DNA from: Mermis nigrescens
Taxonomy: Eukaryota; Nematoda; Enoplea; Mermithida; Mermithidae
Assembly (NCBI GenBank): GCA_036768485.1
Contig: JAVLUZ010000709.1
Span: 223,007 to 287,006 of the forward strand
DNA: 64,000 nt
Direction of reading: 5' to 3'
A model generated the notes under the pieces. That model was not told where the DNA came from. It worked only from the letters and a program-made list of their open reading frames with translations, and did no database searches. The position numbers were made by a program, and so were the translations under genes. Shown one piece after another: positions 58,411 to 64,000 of this stretch. Each line of letters opens with the position of its first letter. Position 1 is the stretch's first letter.

Positions 58411-58819
58411 GTGAATGTACATAACTAAGCCTAAACCTAAGACATTGGTAATCCCGCTCGGTCACAGCCCCCGACGCTTCGGAGACTAATTTAAAAAATT
58501 TAAAACATTATTAAAACCATAGCTGACTTTTCGCCCATCTTAAACACATGAACTTCAACAGCCTGTAACTCGGTCAATAATACCGGTCGCCAGCTAATCC
58601 TTTCAGATATGGACTCCCCATCTTGAGCTCAGTTAGAAAATGTCCTTCTCGTAACTTTCTGCGACTTTCCAATCTCCTCTACTTTAGCCAAAAACCCTTC
58701 TTTACTACGTAGCTTTAGTGAGATCTAGCGACCTATGTACAGTAATAAGAAAAAAGGGGTTACTGTAACCTTCGAAAACATTCACTGAAAAAGCTCTCAG
58801 ATAAATGAAACAGACTATA

Positions 58820-59310
58820 GGTAGCTTTTTCCTATTCCCTTCCTTTTACATCCTTTATAACCCACAATCCAAAGTATATTCGTCTTTTTTAGTTCTACCA
58901 GAGAATTTTCTTTGCCTATATTAATAGTCGTTAAAATTAAAACTCTTTCTAGAATTTTAAAATTAATATTATTTAGGCCTACTAATATATACAATTTTTT
59001 TGACATAATTCGATTTAATAATACAGGATTTAAAATTTAGTAATGTTTCGCTCAATTTGTTCCTGGCTTTAAAAGTGATTCAAAGGTCTAATGCAGTGTT
59101 GCTGCACAGCGATATGGAAAAAATCATCCATCAACTCGATTTACTGCAAAATAAGACTTCCAATCGCGTAAGTTTACTACACACAGGTGTAAGAATTTCA
59201 AAAATCACGATTAAAATAACAAAAACACGGAACTATATGCATAAAATAAAACGGATATAAATTTTGACAAAATGACCCGAATTCATAAAATTGAAAACAA
59301 GTGAAGGCAT
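58820..59310. other. AT-rich stretch without a recognisable gene
   Basis: Only short frames, none with a recognisable domain. Confidence 0.4.
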
Positions 59311-59444
59311 CACACATGGGCAGCGACACAATTCTGGGTTATCTGGGTGGTGTAAAACTGCCAAAACTGGGGGTCTATAGATATTTTGGTGGTCTACCGG
59401 ATTTTGGAGTGCTCTTCACACTAGACCCCCTAAGCCCATGTGTG
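59311..59444. mobile_element. 134-bp MITE, 'GGGTCTA' family
   Basis: Ends CACACATGGGCAGCGACAC and TAAGCCCATGTGTG. Flanks GAAGGCAT and GTAGGCCC agree at five of eight bases. The left end resembles that of the nine-copy family, suggesting a shared hAT-like ancestry. Confidence 0.65.
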
Positions 59445-59951
59445 GTAGGCCCTTGTTCAAACAAGTTTTGGAGTATGAAATGTCCGAAACAGAGGCAAAC
59501 CATTAGCATATCCATCTAGCGGAAATTTATTTGTTGCAAAATATGCACAAATTAGCATCATTGCAACAGAATACAAAAATAATGAGTAGATAGGTGAATA
59601 TTCATATAATGGATAAAAACGCAAATTATTTCAGGAAGTCAACATCGTTGCTCATCGAGTTCTCACGTTGTTTTCAATCATTTATCAAAAAATTGAAAAA
59701 ATGATTATGAAATTCAGCTAGAAACGTCAAAATTTAGGCATTTTTGCAAGCATACTGTAGAAAATCAGTTTTTAGGGAACAAATCGCGAAAAAACGAAAT
59801 CGAAATTAATTTGATTTGGGATTCTTCTGGACTCCAGGGTCTGAATCTCCAGAATCCCTCGCCCATGTGTAAATAAATCTCTTAAATCCAATAATTTGAT
59901 CATGACGACAACGAGAATCCTCGGATTGAAACCTGAGCCATAATCATTGCT

Positions 59952-60251
59952 TCATCCTATACAGTCGTCGGGTACGTTGCGGGCATGACGAGTGGGGCGT
60001 ACAAATAGGGCATTCCGTACGTACGGATTACCATAATAAGCGGCCATGCCACTATCAGAATACTGATAAGGATTGTAATAAGACCAATACGGATTATACT
60101 GCGTATTTTGCGCGTACGGATTTGGCATTATATTCTGCAACGTATTCAAAATAGCGCCCTGGTTACCGTGGTCGAAATATTTTGGGACGTTTGACTGTTG
60201 GACTACCGCGACGGAATCAGGCGGCCCATTCATCGAAGTCATGGCCGAGGG
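59952..60251 (-). CDS. Exon-like segment, Tyr/Asn/Pro-rich protein
   Basis: On the minus strand a strong acceptor (a pyrimidine-rich tract ending 'ctttattctag') precedes CCCTCGGCC and then ATG at 60242. The frame reads MTSMNGPPDSVAVVQQ, a low-complexity region with NPYAQNTQYNPYWSYYNPYQ and YYGNPYVRNALFVRP, ending at TGA 59952. Unlike the surrounding repeats it looks like ordinary protein-coding sequence and may be a terminal exon of a host gene. No domain is recognised. Internal GT donors also exist, so the exon end is uncertain. Confidence 0.45.
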   Translation of the reverse strand, partial: PSAMTSMNGPPDSVAVVQQSNVPKYFDHGNQGAILNTLQNIMPNPYAQNTQYNPYWSYYNPYQYSDSGMAAYYGNPYVRNALFVRPTRHARNVPDDCIG

Positions 60252-60286
60252 CTAGAATAAAGAAAACAGTTTCTTTTTGCTGTGCA

Positions 60287-60590
60287 CCCATATGTACATG
60301 GGCAAGGATCACATTCTGGGGGGCCATGGGGGCAAATTGCCAAAAGTAGTACCAAAAATTAAATTTTGGGGTCTACCTATTTTTTTTGGGAGAGGGGGTC
60401 CAGCAAATTATGGGGAGACGGTGGTTCAGCCGGACCGTACATGGGCAGCAACTAAATTCTTGGGGATTCGATGAAGCCAAATTATCAGATACAGCAACAA
60501 TTATTCAAGTCTGGGGTCTATCGATGAGATGATCATTCAGATTCTGGGAGGTGCAGAGTCCAGACTTCCAGACCCCGTAGGCCCGTGTGA

Positions 60591-60592
<2 letters not shown>
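60287..60592. mobile_element. Adjacent decayed 'GGGTCTA' MITE copies
   Basis: Left-end words 'acatgggcaaggatcacattctgggg' type (60297 on) and 'acatgggcagcaactaaattc' (60438 on), and a right end 'cagaccccgtaggcccgtgtg' (60574 on), all match the family at 59311-59444. Boundaries are blurred. Confidence 0.5.
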
Positions 60593-60687
<95 letters not shown>

Positions 60688-60688
60688 C

Positions 60689-60775
<87 letters not shown>

Positions 60776-60780
60776 GTGTG
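60593..60780. repeat. (GT)n microsatellite, ~185 bp
   Basis: Almost pure GT with a GTGCGTGCGTGC interruption near 60680-60692. It begins exactly at the GTGTG end of the neighbouring MITE, so it may have expanded from that terminus. Confidence 0.97.
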
Positions 60781-62566
60781 TGCATCCTATTCAGTGTCGT
60801 AAAGTTGGAATCTAATATCTTTTGTACATTTTTTATTTAAAGTTGAATCAATATAAGAACATGTACATAAAAACGAAAATCATGCGACTCGAAACATTTG
60901 AAAAGGATAAAAAGAATAATTTAAACTCGTATTAAATTAAAGCCATGCACTTGTTAGGAAAATTTGCGATGGGTTTTACGGGGTTTGCGACAAGACATGC
61001 ACAGTAAGGGAATTCTGGGAAGAAAGGGGGATGGAATTTTTTGAGTGCCATTTTTTGGCATGAAAATGCTGAGTACGCCTTATAAACATTGTTTTTCGGC
61101 GTTTCTGACGATTCCCTATCTTTCTAGAGCACAAAAACACGAAAAATTTCGGCTGAATCCGATCCTGGGGGAGGGGCGCGCCGCCAGTTCTGACCGGAGC
61201 GACTCGAGCAAACAAATTAGTGCCCGAACGAGTGCGCAATTAATTATACTGGGCCACTTCGGTCGACCAATTATGCGTCTGGTACTTACAGTAATGCGCC
61301 CGACTAGGGGGTATTTTTTGAACACAATTTTTAACAGAGCGAGAATCAAATTTAAAAGTTCAATTTTTCGAGCTCATCGTGAAAAATGGAGCAGGAAAAT
61401 ATATAATTTTACAACATTTCATTCACTCCGGAAATTGTTTTGGGAGGTGCAGAGTTGTGCAGAGGTGCAGAGAAATTGTTTTGGGAGGTGCAATGTTTTG
61501 CGGAGTACCTGAGACTATTACTGATACATTCAGGACGGGGATGGGGATCCCCATCGATTCTTATCGTAACCCCCCACCAAAAGATGGTCGGCTCGTTCGT
61601 AAACCTTTTTCCAAAGATTAAGATTTTCAACCTCACTTCTAAGTTCTGGCAAAAATTGTTTTTACGGCCATTTTTATGTACTTTTTGTGCCATTTTTGGT
61701 CAAAATTTGAAGGTCATTTACCGTCTAATGCCATAATGAACGGCAACCTCCAATCTAAATTTAGAGCCGTTACATGTCTGTTATCATCTATTAGATTTAA
61801 AAATTAAGGAATCGTATTATTGATGAGACTTCAGCTAGTCCTGAGTTCGGTAATGCGAAAATCTGTAAGCTAATCGTGCAATGGGTACTAGTGCTGCGCA
61901 GAGGAATATAGGGCATATATTAGTTAGCCCGAGAAATTTTTTTATTGACTTTTTGGTTTAAACAATAACCACGTCATAAACTTGACTTGTACATTTCTAA
62001 CAGAGCATATATTTCTAAAACACAAGATCAAAGAGAGAGCTCCGAAACATTCATGAAGATGATTTAAATTCGGGTCCGTAAGTACGTCTGACAAGCACTC
62101 ATAAAATTATACTGTTTAGGCAAAAATATTTTAAGATTTCGATTTTTCCAGATTTCCGAAAAACTGGGTGTTCTACTACTAGAAACAGACATGCATCCAG
62201 AAGATTTGATTAAGCGTCCAGCTAGATCCCAAAATTAAACAATAGAAAATTTGTTGGGAACATATAGGTACAGTAATGTGAAAAAATGGATAAAAATAAC
62301 AAAATCTTATACAAGAATACTCGAAATTGATCAGAAACTATAAACTAAAATGAGGGCAGAAAAATCAATATGAATTTTCAAATACGTCAAGCTAAAATAA
62401 TAACTAAAAAATAGATTTAAATCAAATAGAAAGATATAAATGAAATTTAATTTCAAGCCGACTTTCGGGCTTTAATTCTGCCATAATTTCCAAGTAATCT
62501 TCTCATTATTTCATATTAGTCATCTATACTACAAATCGCCCATATGCTAATAATCATAATGTCTAC
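60781..62566. other. Stretch without a supported gene
   Basis: A MITE-like relic with 'gacatgcacagtaagggaattctgg' begins near 60993. Around 61438-61515 the phrase 'ttgttttgggaggtgca' is repeated twice. No credible gene. Confidence 0.4.
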
Positions 62567-62801
62567 CTGTGACCATAATTCCCCATGCAAAGCTTAATCT
62601 CACCGATGGTATTAATCTAGGCCGAAAGTTGTACAACTTCTTTCTAGAACGCGTGTTCCCGTAGGGTACTCTGACTTTGAATTTGAACGTCCTGGGTCCC
62701 TTATCGATCGTCGTTTCATTGACTAAATGACAGGTGAAATTATAGCCTAATTCATCCGATTTCTCGATTACGCTATTGTAGCCAAACATAGTAGTAAGGG
62801 T
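62567..62801 (-). CDS. Candidate internal host exon, unrecognised
   Basis: On the minus strand, acceptor 'gacatttag' precedes 62801 and donor CAG/GTAGAC follows 62567. The 235-nt segment is open throughout: MFGYNSVIEKSDELGYNFTC, then PRTFKFKVRVPYGNTRSRKK and SVRLSFAWGIMVTG. Composition is typical of a folded protein and it is not seen elsewhere in the window. The phase (ends after one base of a codon) does not match the acceptor at 60251 if that exon starts at its ATG frame, so they are not obviously joined. Family not recognised. Confidence 0.4.
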
Positions 62802-64000
62802 CTAAATGTCCGACTGGACCCGCCTAACCTATTCATAACAGCCCCACCATACATGTATTTACAGAGTGCGAATTCTAAGGTCAGCCCGAAAAGCTTTTGA
62901 AAAGCACTATTTTGGGCTTAAAAAGCACGGGAACGCGACAAAATCAGTATTTCGACGTTTTAGACGGAAGTCGTTCTTTTTAGAACGAGAAAAGATTAAA
63001 AATTCAAAAGAAAATTTCGAAAATATTTCGAGCAAATCAAACAAAATGCAGTCAAAAATGATTAGTAGTATGGCGCGAAGCGCCGAAAATTTGGCACATT
63101 TGAGCAAAACGATAGCTAAAAACGCTTAAAACGGCGCCTTTTCTATAAATTTTCTTCATAATCACGAATTCTGGGGGTAAGGTAAAAAAGTAAGGTGGTA
63201 TGAATCCCCCTCGTAGATCACGTTGGTCATCACTACATTTTCAAGCTGTCTTATGCCAAAACAAATAATGAATAAAAGCGATCTTACAACGATTTAAGAA
63301 TTATTACAACTTGGAAATATTTAGATTTAGTTGTAGTCTTATATAGACCGCAGCCTAATGCTGGTATCTAAATGGTGTTAAACTTGCAAAAATCACAAAA
63401 AATATGCCAAAAATTCAATTCGGGGGTCAATCGATTTTTGGGGGTCTACCAGATTCTCGATGATCTACCCCACGCCTTGCATAAACAACAGACAGATAGT
63501 TGAGTTTTAGTATAAGCTTCAAGTTTGCCTCGAAATGATTGAATTTTCTTCGAACGATATTCCACTAAAATTTTTGAATTCACAATCTATGATGAAACGC
63601 TGTCCTCGCTTGTCATTCAAACATTTCATGAACCGAACTTGATGAAAGTTTCCGAGTTTCGGAGAAGTAGTTCTCACTCTAATTTACATCACCGATGGTT
63701 CTTTAAATCACAGAGGATCATCGTAGGCTGAAGTTTCACGTTTCCTGATAATTCTGCTCAGCTAATCAAAAACATTTTACTAACTGGCTTTATTCTTAAA
63801 GATGATCATAAATTTTCGATAACTCTTATTCAATATTCGTTGTAATGATAAACCCTTTGAACGAAAACAATAAATCAATACTTATTACGACCAAAGTTAT
63901 AGCTGTAAAACACTACTCGTATCAACTAACTGACTTAAGACAGCTCCGTGCTGTCTTAAATATTTGCAACTTAAGTCGGAACTTAATTTTTTCAGTTCGG
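62802..64000. other. Stretch with MITE relics and a small hairpin
   Basis: A MITE-like piece at about 62851-63200 contains GGCGCGAAGCGCC (63072-63084). A GGGTCTA-family relic is at about 63380-63475. A 10-bp-stem hairpin (TTAAGACAGC / GCTGTCTTAA) is at 63935-63959. No gene supported. Confidence 0.5.

Larger units (their letters stand above)
57665..58817. mobile_element. 1.15-kb TATAGTCTG-family TIR element
   Basis: Ends TAGTCTGTTTCATTTATTCG and, inverted, TAGTCTGTTTCATTTATCTG, flanked by TA at 57663-57664 and 58818-58819. TA duplications fit Tc1/mariner-like transposition. It carries a tRNA-like sequence and a long hairpin. No transposase seen. Confidence 0.75.

Noticed and set aside
60537..60840. 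Several open frames across the (GT)n tract
   Set aside because: They encode only alternating Cys-Val or Thr-His and arise from the microsatellite.
62866..63129. Lys/Ser-rich open frame
   Set aside because: It lies in a MITE-like relic containing the GGCGC motif. Composition reflects AT-rich repeat DNA.

Overview
The window looks like repeat-rich nuclear DNA from an invertebrate animal. An arthropod, perhaps a hemipteran, is my guess; the sequence does not prove it. Coding-like stretches are short or broken, intron-type splice sites are present, and most of the recognisable content is transposable elements. They include a Polinton/Maverick DNA polymerase relic, two large Metaviridae (gypsy-type) LTR elements, a LINE fragment, hAT-type and TA-target TIR elements, and satellites. 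I see no rRNA, no CRISPR array, no prokaryotic operon and no intact long host gene.

Layout. 0.1-2.7 kb is a non-autonomous hAT element with a perfect 8-bp target duplication. 4.1-6.5 kb (minus) is a decayed Polinton PolB split by a small hAT-like element. 7.4-8.5 kb is a ~179-bp satellite that changes orientation near 7.68 kb, followed by an AAAGAT-rich repeat; both recur inverted at 25.7-26.9 kb. Between them lies a complete 14.1-kb LTR element, E1 (9330-23455, plus), with 1.07-kb LTRs and a 4-bp ATTG duplication. A 5'-truncated relative, E2 (29687-37868, minus), ends where a 12.6-kb inverted-repeat structure begins (37866-50423). Its ~1.9-kb arms each carry one copy of the same unrecognised exon-like ORF. 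The rest (50.4-64 kb) is a mosaic of short TIR elements, tandem repeats, a tRNA-like sequence, a long hairpin, a (GT)n tract and two exon-like minus-strand segments that may belong to host genes.

The most unusual content is in E1/E2. The order is gag, protease, RNase H, integrase, a possible PWWP-like integrase tail, a ~1,300-codon ORF3 and a hydrophobic/coiled-coil ORF4 that ends at the 3' LTR. ORF3 and ORF4 occur in both copies. ORF3 starts inside the end of pol with the same 91-nt overlap and the same frame offset in both, and its differences between copies include many synonymous changes, so it was probably a real gene. I recognise neither protein. E1 lacks the reverse-transcriptase core through an apparently in-frame deletion, and E2 is cut off at the same region, so the catalytic RT is not visible in either.

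A second theme is one small hAT-like family (TIR about CAYACSTGGGC) present nine times. It is inserted into the PolB relic, an LTR, gag (twice), integrase, ORF3, a satellite and itself, and most copies have exact 8-bp duplications, which gives a relative insertion chronology. All alignments were done by eye. Family names rest on motifs and no database search was possible.
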